This document shows positions 53,881 to 61,241 of a DNA stretch of 64,000 nucleotides, piece after piece. The stretch is taken from the NCBI GenBank assembly GCA_937899245.1, contig CALDKB010000047.1, positions 1 through 64,000 of the forward strand, in the 5' to 3' direction. The position numbers and the translations under genes were made by a program. This stretch comes from an uncultured Bacteroidales bacterium. GTDB taxonomy: Bacteria; Bacteroidota; Bacteroidia; Bacteroidales; ML635J-15. Position 1 is the first letter of the stretch. Each line of letters begins with the position of its first letter. Under the pieces are notes generated by a model. That model ran no database searches, was not told where the DNA came from, and saw only the letters and a program-made list of their open reading frames with translations.

Positions 53881-55446
53881 TTATCTGCGAGATGATGATG
53901 AGTGGCTACTTGAGCTGTGGCTACTCGAGCTGTGAGAACTTCCCGAGCTGTGGGATGATGAGTGTGAACTGCTAGATGAAGGTCTGCTGCTCGAGGAAGA
54001 GCTCGATACCCTTGAACTTGAGCTTGAAGAAGGTCTGCTGCTCGAAGAAGAACTTGATACTCTTGAGCTAGAGCTTGATGATGGTCTGCTGCTCGAAGAA
54101 GAGCTTGATACCCTTGAACTTGAGCTTGAAGAAGGTCTGCTGCTCGAAGAAGAACTTGATACTCTTGAGCTAGAGCTTGATGATGGTCTGCTGCTCGAAG
54201 AAGAGCTTGATACCCTTGAACTTGAGCTTGAAGAAGGTTTGCTGCTCGAAGAGCTCGAAACTCTGCTGGAGCTGCTGCTTGATGATCCGCCATTGTATCT
54301 GGAGGAAGAACTGCTACTTGAGCTGCCTGTGCTAACTCTCGAAGAGTTGCTAGGTGTGCTGCTGTTGTATCTTGTTGTGTTGGTGCTAGAAGAGCTGTTG
54401 CTTATTCTTGAACCGTTATTGTTGTTTGAGCTATTGCTGCCGTTTGTTCTAGAGGTGTTAATTTCAGAACTGCTGTTAGAGTTTGTTACCCTTGAGCTGT
54501 TGCTGTTGATTGTAGTTGGGGTCTTTGTTGTTGTGCTGCTGTTACCATTTGCGCTGTTTCCGGAAACAACTCTTGAATTGCTGCTACCATTTGCAGGTGT
54601 CTTGGTTTCGGAGCTACCAGTATTTATTGTAGAGTTTGTGGTGTTGAATGATCTGCTGCCGTTTCCATCGTTAATTACTCTATTGTGATTAGATGGGTTG
54701 CCATTGTGGTCTGTAGGTCTGCCGCTGTGGCTGTCACCATAGTTGTTGTGGTCTGGGTGTCTTTCGTTGTAGCTGCTGCCTGGGTGCGAGTTGCCGTAGC
54801 CGTTGTGCCCATTTCTGTGTCCATCAAAGTGTGCGTGTGGTCTTTCTGGATGTCTGAAGCTGCAGTGGTGGTTGTGGTGCCACTCAATTATGTGGTGGTG
54901 GTATACATGGTATGGTCTGTAGTGATATGGATGCCAGTGGCGTGGGTAGTATCCCCAGTAGTATGGAGAGTGCCAGTAGTGCCAGTATGGATTCCAGAAC
55001 CAGTCGTATATAACTGGACGGTAGATGTAAACAGGTTCGATGATGTAGTTTCTTCCGTAGATGTATTCGTTGCCGATAATCTGAACGGTTACAGACTTAG
55101 AACTAGCTTCGGTCTTTTCTACAAAGATTGTTGCTATGTCCTGATATATGTCTGTAGCAAGTACTGCCTGTATTACGATATAATGATCGTTGTTAACAAC
55201 ATCTTCTACAACACGAAGGTAGTCGATCTCACCGTCGCCGTTAAGGTCGAGATTCGATATTGATAACGCTTCATCGTTAAGTTTGTTTTCAAAATCTTCA
55301 ATGTCTTTTGATTCGCCGAAAAGCGTAGCAACCGATTTCAGGTCGAAATTATCTGCAATTTCCTCGCTGTTTGCAGTTACTGTCTGTGCCACCGATGCGA
55401 TACTGATCCCCAGTACCATACATCCTAATATAATTAACCGTTTCAT
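53881..55446 (-). CDS. Exported His/Tyr/Trp-rich and Ser-rich repeat protein
   Basis: A 521-residue exported protein (signal peptide to about 20). Residues ~35-150 form a folded domain with an EF-hand-like loop (DLNGDGEIDYLRVVED), a family frequent in Bacteroidetes. Residues ~150-250 are exceptionally rich in His, Tyr, Trp and Pro (WHYWHSPYYWGYYPRHW; YHHHIIEWHHNHH), suggesting metal binding. After an Asn/Ser-rich linker the last ~140 residues are nearly pure serine with Arg, Val and Pro, built from a 17-residue repeat (SSSSSSRVSSSSSSSRP). The C-terminus ends in Ser/His/Arg. No enzyme motif is visible. A surface or wall-linking role is a guess. Confidence 0.75.
   Translation of the reverse strand: MKRLIILGCMVLGISIASVAQTVTANSEEIADNFDLKSVATLFGESKDIEDFENKLNDEALSISNLDLNGDGEIDYLRVVEDVVNNDHYIVIQAVLATDIYQDIATIFVEKTEASSKSVTVQIIGNEYIYGRNYIIEPVYIYRPVIYDWFWNPYWHYWHSPYYWGYYPRHWHPYHYRPYHVYHHHIIEWHHNHHCSFRHPERPHAHFDGHRNGHNGYGNSHPGSSYNERHPDHNNYGDSHSGRPTDHNGNPSNHNRVINDGNGSRSFNTTNSTINTGSSETKTPANGSSNSRVVSGNSANGNSSTTTKTPTTINSNSSRVTNSNSSSEINTSRTNGSNSSNNNNGSRISNSSSSTNTTRYNSSTPSNSSRVSTGSSSSSSSSRYNGGSSSSSSSRVSSSSSSKPSSSSSSRVSSSSSSSRPSSSSSSRVSSSSSSSRPSSSSSSRVSSSSSSSRPSSSSSSRVSSSSSSSRPSSSSSSRVSSSSSSSRPSSSSSHSSSHSSGSSHSSSSHSSSSHSSSSRR
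53981..54235 (+). repeat. 51-bp tandem repeat with 102-bp higher-order period
   Basis: Five 51-bp units begin at 53981, 54032, 54083, 54134 and 54185, each starting GGTCTGCTGCTCGA, with a degenerate sixth at 54236. Two variants alternate: one contains ATACCCTTGAACTTGAGC, the other ATACTCTTGAGCTAGAGC. The array is in frame in the Ser-rich gene (17 codons per unit). Confidence 0.92.
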
Positions 55447-55599
55447 AGTTGTAAGTATTAAATTTTGTAATGTAAAATTATAAAAATTGTGCCAAACCTT
55501 GTCTGTGTTTACCGATTGAAGATGTTTAAATTTTTTTTAACTTTTTCAGGTTGACTCCTTTTTTGTTGTGAAATGCTTATTTGCTTTATAATCAACTTG

Positions 55600-56472
55600 T
55601 TATTTTAAAATCATCAGTTTCTTGTCGAAATCAAATATTACAGGCTTGTCGAAGAATGGAATCCCAAGAAAACCAAGTTGTGATATGTTTTGCATTTTGT
55701 CGGTTATACCGATAGAACTTTTTTCGAAAATCTTGCCGCAGATGCACAGTTTTTCTGCATATATTCCTTGTGCAACAACGTCTCCTTTGGAGTTATAGGC
55801 GTCATTGATGGTTAAAATGCCATCTTGTATAGCTTTTGATAGGTTTTCGTTATGTTTCATGAGAAAGAGTGGGAGGGGATTCCCGAAATCAACAATCAAA
55901 TTGCCATGTAGTTCTGCAGTTCCAGAAGGAGTTTCAATTTGTATTTCAGCGGATATTATCGGAAAGCCAAATTGCGAATCGAACGATAGAGGAAATGATT
56001 TTCCTTCAGAGTCATTTGTTTTTTCTCTGGACATGACCGAAAAGCGGTTTCGCTGTATGTCGATTTCAATTATTGAACTGCTATCTGCGGGGTGGTGAAT
56101 GTTTTGTATTGGCATGCTGATGCCGTCATAGCCATTGACAATGAAAATAGGTCCATCATATATGAAGGATTCAATGCTTATTCTGCCAGTAGCTTTATAA
56201 TCAATTGAATATACACTGTTGAGCAGGCGAATCTTTGATTGAGATGCTTCTATGGCAAGTCCTGAATCTGACATATATTTGTCATAAATAGTTCTGCCAA
56301 TCAGTAATGCAGGAATGCCAGATTCCAACATAATTTCAGAATTGATTCCGGCAATTTGGGCAGAAAAATATAAATGGCCATTTTCTTTTTTCAAATCAAG
56401 GTCCAGCCGTTGCTGTGCATTGATTGTCAATACAAAAGAAATGAAAAGTATCAACGATAAGACGTGCTTCAT
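55600..56472 (-). CDS. Exported retropepsin-like protein with an altered active site
   Basis: A 290-residue protein with a signal peptide (to about 19, TINAQ). It has the two-lobed pattern of clan AA aspartic proteases: the first lobe has IMLESGIPALLIG where an active enzyme has D-[ST]-G, and the second has LIVDFGNPLPLFL. The C-terminus LGFLGIPFFDKPVIFDFDKK is typical of the family (LGxxFF...FDF). Replacement of the first Asp by Glu and of Thr/Ser by Phe in the second suggests it no longer cleaves peptides and may bind a ligand instead. Monocistronic with its own -7 box. Confidence 0.65.
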   Translation of the reverse strand: MKHVLSLILFISFVLTINAQQRLDLDLKKENGHLYFSAQIAGINSEIMLESGIPALLIGRTIYDKYMSDSGLAIEASQSKIRLLNSVYSIDYKATGRISIESFIYDGPIFIVNGYDGISMPIQNIHHPADSSSIIEIDIQRNRFSVMSREKTNDSEGKSFPLSFDSQFGFPIISAEIQIETPSGTAELHGNLIVDFGNPLPLFLMKHNENLSKAIQDGILTINDAYNSKGDVVAQGIYAEKLCICGKIFEKSSIGITDKMQNISQLGFLGIPFFDKPVIFDFDKKLMILK

Positions 56473-56491
56473 TAGTCCATGTAATTTAGAG

Positions 56492-56499
56492 CAAAGTTA
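56492..56499 (-). promoter_or_regulatory. -7 box of the retropepsin-like gene promoter
   Basis: Minus strand reads TAACTTTG, matching TAnnTTTG, ending 20 nt before the ATG. Confidence 0.48.
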
Positions 56500-56571
56500 G
56501 CATATTTTGCAATATATCCTGTCGTTATTTAAGTAGTGTGGAGCCGGTTAACTCAAGTACATTGGTTAAAA

Positions 56572-56604
56572 AAAAGGGCATTAGTAGAAACCAATGCCCT
56601 TTAA
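56572..56604 (-). terminator. Terminator of dnaK
   Basis: AAAGGGCATT / AATGCCCTTT ten-base stem. On the minus strand a run of eight T follows, 25 bp past the dnaK stop. Confidence 0.87.
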
Positions 56605-56626
56605 TATCTGAAGTTATAAGACAGTC

Positions 56627-58552
56627 TTACTTAACCTCCTCAAAGTCAACGTCGGTTACTTCGTCGTCGCCTTTTTTGCCACTGTCGTTGCAGTTGCAGT
56701 TTTGGTTGTTGCCACCGCAGTTGCAGTTAGGATCGGCCTGAGGACCAGCACTTGCGTTCTTATACATATCTTCAGAAGCTGCGTGGAATGCGTTGTTGAG
56801 CTTTTCCATTGCCTTATCAATAGCTGCAACGTCCTGGTTCTTGTGAGCTTCCTTAAGTTCACTCAATGCAGATTCGATAGGTGCCTTCTTGTCAGCTGGA
56901 ATCTTATCACCCAGTTCCTTAAGCTGCTTTTCGGTCTGGAAAATCATTGAGTCGGCCTGGTTGATCTTGTCGATGCGTTCCTTTGCTGCCTTGTCGGCAT
57001 TTGCATTGGCTTCTGCTTCAGCTTTCATGCGCTTGATTTCGTCATCGCTCAAGCCCGAAGATGCTTCGATACGGATGCTCTGTTCCTTGCCAGTTCCCTT
57101 ATCCTTTGCAGATACCTTAAGGATACCGTTTGCGTCGATATCGAAAGTAACTTCAATCTGAGGTACGCCACGAGGAGCAGCTGGGATTCCATCGAGGTGG
57201 AAACGACCGATAGTCTTGTTGTCGTTTGCCATTGAGCGTTCGCCCTGAAGTACGTGGATTTCAACTGATGGCTGGTTGTCGGCAGCTGTTGAGAACACTT
57301 CCTGCTTCTTGCATGGTATTGTTGTGTTCGATTCGATGAGCTTTGTCATTACGCCACCCAAAGTTTCGATACCAAGAGACAATGGAGTAACATCAAGAAG
57401 AAGAACGTCTGTAACATCGCCAGTGAGAACACCACCCTGAATAGCAGCACCTACAGCAACAACTTCGTCTGGGTTAACGCCCTTAGAAGGAGCCTTGCCA
57501 AAGAACTGCTTAACCTTTTCCTGAACAGCTGGGATACGAGTAGAACCACCTACCAAAAGAACTTCGTCGATGTCGGCAGCTGAGAAACCAGAATCCTTAA
57601 GTGCCTGCTGGCATGGAGCTATTGTTGCGTTGATTAAGCGGTCTGCCAATTGTTCAAACTGAGAACGAGTCAATGTTTTTACCAAGTGCTTTGGAACACC
57701 ATCAACTGGCATGATGTACGGAAGGTTGATTTCCGATGATGTAGAAGAAGACAATTCGATTTTTGCCTTTTCTGCTGCTTCTTTCAAACGCTGAAGTGCG
57801 ATAGAATCCTTGCGGAGGTCAACACCGTTTTCCTTCATGAATTCGTCTGCCAACCATTCGATAATTACGTGGTCGAAATCGTCGCCGCCAAGGTGAGTAT
57901 CACCGTTTGTTGATTTAACTTCGAAAACGCCGTCGCCAAGTTCGAGGATTGAGATATCGAAAGTACCACCACCAAGGTCGAATACAGCAACCTTCATTTC
58001 CTTGTTCTTCTTGTCAAGGCCGTATGCCAAAGCGGCTGCAGTAGGTTCGTTGATGATTCTTTTAACCTTGAGACCTGCAATTTCGCCGGCTTCCTTAGTT
58101 GCCTGACGCTGAGAGTCGCTGAAGTATGCTGGAACGGTAATTACAGCTTCTGAAACTTCTTCACCTAGATATTCTTCTGCTGTCTTCTTCATTTTTTGGA
58201 GAACGATGGCTGAAATTTCTTGTGGGGTGTACATTCTGCCTTCGATTTCGACGCGTGGTGTATTGTTGTCGCCTTTTACAACTTTATAAGGGACACGTTC
58301 AATTTCCTTTGATACATTATCGTATCTTTCGCCCATGAAACGCTTTATTGAAAAGACTGTATTCAATGGGTTTGTTATTGCTTGACGTTTTGCCGGATCA
58401 CCAACTTTGCGTTCTCCGTCCTTTAGGAAGCCAACGATTGATGGTGTTGTTCTGTGGCCTTCGCTATTGGTAATAACAACAGGTTCGCCACCTTCCATTA
58501 CAGCTACACATGAGTTTGTAGTACCTAAGTCAATTCCTATTATTTTGCTCAT
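56627..58552 (-). CDS. dnaK: Chaperone protein DnaK (Hsp70)
   Basis: A 641-residue ATP-driven chaperone, full length. ATPase motifs: IIGIDLGTTNSCVAVMEGGE, VPAYFSDSQRQATKEAGEIA, EPTAAALAYG, FDLGGGTFDISIL, and LLVGGSTRIPAVQ. The substrate-binding domain includes LLLDVTPLSLGIETLGGVMT and the linker; the C-terminal lid ends in a Gly/Asn/Cys-containing tail (NCNCGGNNQNCNCND) before the usual acidic end (DDEVTDVDFEEVK). The CNC-rich insert is unusual for DnaK. No CIRCE element and no clear -7 box were found upstream; dnaJ and grpE are not adjacent. Confidence 0.98.
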   Translation of the reverse strand: MSKIIGIDLGTTNSCVAVMEGGEPVVITNSEGHRTTPSIVGFLKDGERKVGDPAKRQAITNPLNTVFSIKRFMGERYDNVSKEIERVPYKVVKGDNNTPRVEIEGRMYTPQEISAIVLQKMKKTAEEYLGEEVSEAVITVPAYFSDSQRQATKEAGEIAGLKVKRIINEPTAAALAYGLDKKNKEMKVAVFDLGGGTFDISILELGDGVFEVKSTNGDTHLGGDDFDHVIIEWLADEFMKENGVDLRKDSIALQRLKEAAEKAKIELSSSTSSEINLPYIMPVDGVPKHLVKTLTRSQFEQLADRLINATIAPCQQALKDSGFSAADIDEVLLVGGSTRIPAVQEKVKQFFGKAPSKGVNPDEVVAVGAAIQGGVLTGDVTDVLLLDVTPLSLGIETLGGVMTKLIESNTTIPCKKQEVFSTAADNQPSVEIHVLQGERSMANDNKTIGRFHLDGIPAAPRGVPQIEVTFDIDANGILKVSAKDKGTGKEQSIRIEASSGLSDDEIKRMKAEAEANANADKAAKERIDKINQADSMIFQTEKQLKELGDKIPADKKAPIESALSELKEAHKNQDVAAIDKAMEKLNNAFHAASEDMYKNASAGPQADPNCNCGGNNQNCNCNDSGKKGDDEVTDVDFEEVK

Positions 58553-58876
58553 AGTTTTATTTATTTTTTATGTTTAACAAGTTTTGTTTTCAATTGTTTG
58601 TCGTCTGTGTATGTCAATCGTTGTGCCATTGTATATGAAAAAATTATGGTAATATTTGATTGGTATTGTATAATGTGTTGTTATTCAATGTATTGTTGCG
58701 ACGTAAAAAATTATCTAAGCGTTTTGGTACTGTCGTATCATATTATTCAAAAGTGATTATTTGGCATATTTCCTTTCCAGAATCAATATTTTGATGTCAG
58801 TATATGTGACATATTGTCATAACAAGTATTGTCCGCTAATATATATAGGTGTTGTTTTCCAAATGATATATAGATA
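58553..58876. other. A+T-rich intergenic region upstream of dnaK
   Basis: About 320 bp without a convincing gene. I looked for CIRCE, for CAAAnnTA boxes on the plus strand (which would be dnaK -7 boxes) and for tRNA-like structures and found none. Several TTG/TGTT runs are present but no pattern I can name. The dnaK promoter must lie here but is not recognised. Confidence 0.4.
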
Positions 58877-58909
58877 CAAAAAAAGCCACTCGCATGAGTG
58901 GCTTTTTTT
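58877..58909. terminator. Terminator of the hydrogenase operon
   Basis: AAAAGCCACTC, loop GCAT, GAGTGGCTTTT: perfect 11-bp stem with A and T runs on both sides, 17 bp past the last gene of the operon. Confidence 0.9.
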
Positions 58910-58925
58910 ATTTGCGTAATAGGAA

Positions 58926-59405
58926 TTAGTTGTTGTATTCAGCAATAATTTCCTTTACCTTGTCAGGAGTAAGACGGCCGTAAACCTTGCTGCCAACCAT
59001 AGCAACAGGAGCAAGACCGCAAGCACCAACGCAACGGAGGCAGTTCAAAGAGAACTTGCCGTCTGGAGTTGTTTGACCAACTTCGATGTTTAATTGACGC
59101 TTAAATTCGTCCAATACCTTTTCTGCACCACGTACGTAGCAAGCAGTACCCAAGCAAACGTCGATTGGGAATTTGCCTTTAGGCTGCATGGTGAAGAAAG
59201 AATAGAAAGAAACAATACCGTAAACTTTTGCTACTGGCATATTGAGTTCGTGAGCAACAAGTTCCTGAACTTCAACTGGAAGATAGCCAAATTTACCCTG
59301 AACTTGGTGAAGTACATTGATAACTTCGCCTGCCTTGTTACCGAAAGACTTGCAAATGTCCTTGATAACGTCTATTTTATCCTGTGATATTTTAATTGTA
59401 GCCAT
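58926..59405 (-). CDS. hydC: [FeFe]-hydrogenase subunit gamma (HydC/NuoE-like)
   Basis: A 159-residue thioredoxin-fold [2Fe-2S] protein. Cluster ligands are Cys84 and Cys89 (CLGTAC) and Cys125 and Cys129 (CVGAC). The order and spacing match NuoE, and the N-terminal helical domain (VINVLHQVQGKFGYLP) is also conserved. With HydA and HydB it would form a trimer that couples NADH and reduced ferredoxin to hydrogen, by analogy with Thermotoga HydABC. It is the last gene of the operon, 17 bp after hydA. Confidence 0.93.
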   Translation of the reverse strand: MATIKISQDKIDVIKDICKSFGNKAGEVINVLHQVQGKFGYLPVEVQELVAHELNMPVAKVYGIVSFYSFFTMQPKGKFPIDVCLGTACYVRGAEKVLDEFKRQLNIEVGQTTPDGKFSLNCLRCVGACGLAPVAMVGSKVYGRLTPDKVKEIIAEYNN

Positions 59406-59422
59406 ATCTTAAAGTTTTAAAA

Positions 59423-61213
59423 TTATTTTTGTGCATCAACCTTATCGGATTTGTCGAAATAGTGTGTGTGAAGTTGTTCGTGAGACTTGTGTCCGCATGG
59501 TTCACCGTAGTATTCCTTGTATATAGCGATGATATCAGGATTTTCGTGAGACTTACGGATTGGTTTGCCAGCATCTTCACGGTATGTAGCTTCCATTCTC
59601 TTTTGGATGATGTCGCTGTGACCATGGTGATATGGTTGACCAGCACCACCGATACAACCACCTGGGCAAGCCATAACTTCGATGAAGTGGTAGCCGTTAG
59701 GATTTCCGTTGCGAACTTCTTCCATCAACTGGCGAGCATTAGACAAGCCGTAGCAAACAGCTACCTTAACTGCCAAACCGTTGAAATCAACAGTAGCTGT
59801 TCTTACGCTGTCGCCGTAGATGCCACGAACAGCTTCGAGGTCGATCTTTGGTAATGGCTTACCGCAGAATACTTCGTATGCTGTACGAACTGCTGCTTCC
59901 ATAACACCACCAGTAGCGCCGAAGATAACTGCAGCACCAGTAGACTGACCCAATGGGCTGTCGAAGTCTTCTTCTGGAAGGTCGTTGAGGTTAAGGTTGC
60001 ACTGTTTGATCATGTGTGCAAGTTCACGAGTTGTGAGTGAGAAGTTAACGTCTGGATCACCGTTTACCTTGAATTCGTCACGTGCACATTCGCTCTTCTT
60101 GGCCAAGCAAGGCATGATAGATACAACTACCAAGTCTTCGCGCTTAACATTGATCTTTTCTGCGAAGTAGTTCTTAGCAACTGCACCAAACATCTGCTGT
60201 GGAGATTTTGCTGTTGACGGGTAGTCTAACAAATCTGGGAAGTTCTTCTCGTAGAATGTAACCCAACCTGGGCAGCAAGAAGTGAATAGAGGAAGGTGAG
60301 TTGGCTTGCCAGCGATGAAGTCCTTGATACGACCAAGAAGTTCTGTACCTTCTTCCATGATAGTCAAGTCAGCAGACCAGTCTGTATCGAATACGTAGTC
60401 GAAACCTAAGCGGCGGAGAGCAGCAGCCATTTTGCCAGTTACGATAGTACCTGGTTCCATACCGAATTCTTCACCCAAAGCAACACGTACAGCAGGAGCA
60501 GTTTGAACAACAACCTTCTTAGTAGGATCAGCGATAGCCTTCATAACGTCGCCGATGTTGTCAACCAAAGTCAAAGCGCCAACAGGACATACCTGAACGC
60601 ACTGACCGCAGTTAACACAAGAGCTTTCGCTCAAATCCTGTTCGAATGCTGGAGCAACAACAGCGTCGAAACCACGGTTTACAGCGCTCAAAGCACCAAC
60701 GCTCTGGAATTTGTTACACATAGTTTCGCAACGGCGGCACATAACGCACTTGTCCATATCGCGTTCAACCGACAAAGTGTGATCCTTGCGGTAAGTTGAC
60801 TGAGCGCCCTTGAATGGGATTTCCTTAATACCTAATCTCTTTGCCAAAGCCTGAAGTTCGCAGTCGCCATTCTTTTCGCACTGCAAGCAGTCATTTGGAT
60901 GGTCGGAAAGGATAAGTTCAACAACAGTACGACGTGCGTTGATAACGCGTGCGCTGTGTGTAAGAACTTCCATACCTTCAACACAGTCGGTAGCACATGC
61001 CGGAGCAAGGTTACGACGAGGACGACCGTTGAAATCTTTAACAACTTCGACAACACAAACACGGCATCCGCCCGGTTTGTTTTCAAATTTCATTCCCTGC
61101 AGTTCGAAGTAGCATAATGTAGGGATGTCGATACCAGCTTGACGGGCAGCCTTCAAGATTGTTGTACCCGGTTCAACCTGTATAGGTTTGTTATCTATGA
61201 TTACGTTTATCAT
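59423..61213 (-). CDS. hydA: [FeFe]-hydrogenase catalytic subunit (HydA, group A)
   Basis: A 596-residue soluble hydrogenase. Order: N-terminal [2Fe-2S] domain (Cys34, Cys50, Cys53), His-Cys3 [4Fe-4S] domain (HPNDCLQCEKNGDC, 105-118), two ferredoxin-type [4Fe-4S] clusters (CVMCRRCETMC; CVNCGQCVQVC), then the H-cluster domain with L1 TSCCPGW (311-317), L2 MPCLAKKSE (367-375) and L3 EVMACPGGCIGGAGQ. All H-cluster cysteines, including the proton-relay one in TSCC, are present. L3 has GGAGQP instead of the usual GGGQP. The maturases HydEFG are not in this window. It is flanked by hydB upstream and hydC downstream. Confidence 0.97.
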   Translation of the reverse strand: MINVIIDNKPIQVEPGTTILKAARQAGIDIPTLCYFELQGMKFENKPGGCRVCVVEVVKDFNGRPRRNLAPACATDCVEGMEVLTHSARVINARRTVVELILSDHPNDCLQCEKNGDCELQALAKRLGIKEIPFKGAQSTYRKDHTLSVERDMDKCVMCRRCETMCNKFQSVGALSAVNRGFDAVVAPAFEQDLSESSCVNCGQCVQVCPVGALTLVDNIGDVMKAIADPTKKVVVQTAPAVRVALGEEFGMEPGTIVTGKMAAALRRLGFDYVFDTDWSADLTIMEEGTELLGRIKDFIAGKPTHLPLFTSCCPGWVTFYEKNFPDLLDYPSTAKSPQQMFGAVAKNYFAEKINVKREDLVVVSIMPCLAKKSECARDEFKVNGDPDVNFSLTTRELAHMIKQCNLNLNDLPEEDFDSPLGQSTGAAVIFGATGGVMEAAVRTAYEVFCGKPLPKIDLEAVRGIYGDSVRTATVDFNGLAVKVAVCYGLSNARQLMEEVRNGNPNGYHFIEVMACPGGCIGGAGQPYHHGHSDIIQKRMEATYREDAGKPIRKSHENPDIIAIYKEYYGEPCGHKSHEQLHTHYFDKSDKVDAQK

Positions 61214-61241
61214 TTCTAGTTAATTTTTAACGTTCAACAAT

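Noticed and set aside
53981..54235. CRISPR array
   Set aside because: Repeats are contiguous without unique spacers and are in frame with a coding sequence.
53874..54293. A minus-strand frame of Ala/Leu/Arg/His repeats overlapping the Ser-rich gene
   Set aside because: A frame-shifted reading of the same 51-bp repeat; the real frame has a signal peptide and a folded N-terminal domain.
54239..54688. A plus-strand frame rich in Leu and Glu opposite the Ser-rich gene
   Set aside because: It is the antisense image of a serine-codon repeat. Its composition follows from the repeat and it has no promoter or start context of its own.
58553..58876. A CIRCE operator or heat-shock promoter before dnaK
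   Set aside because: No TTAGCACTC-N9-GAGTGCTAA-like inverted repeat was found.
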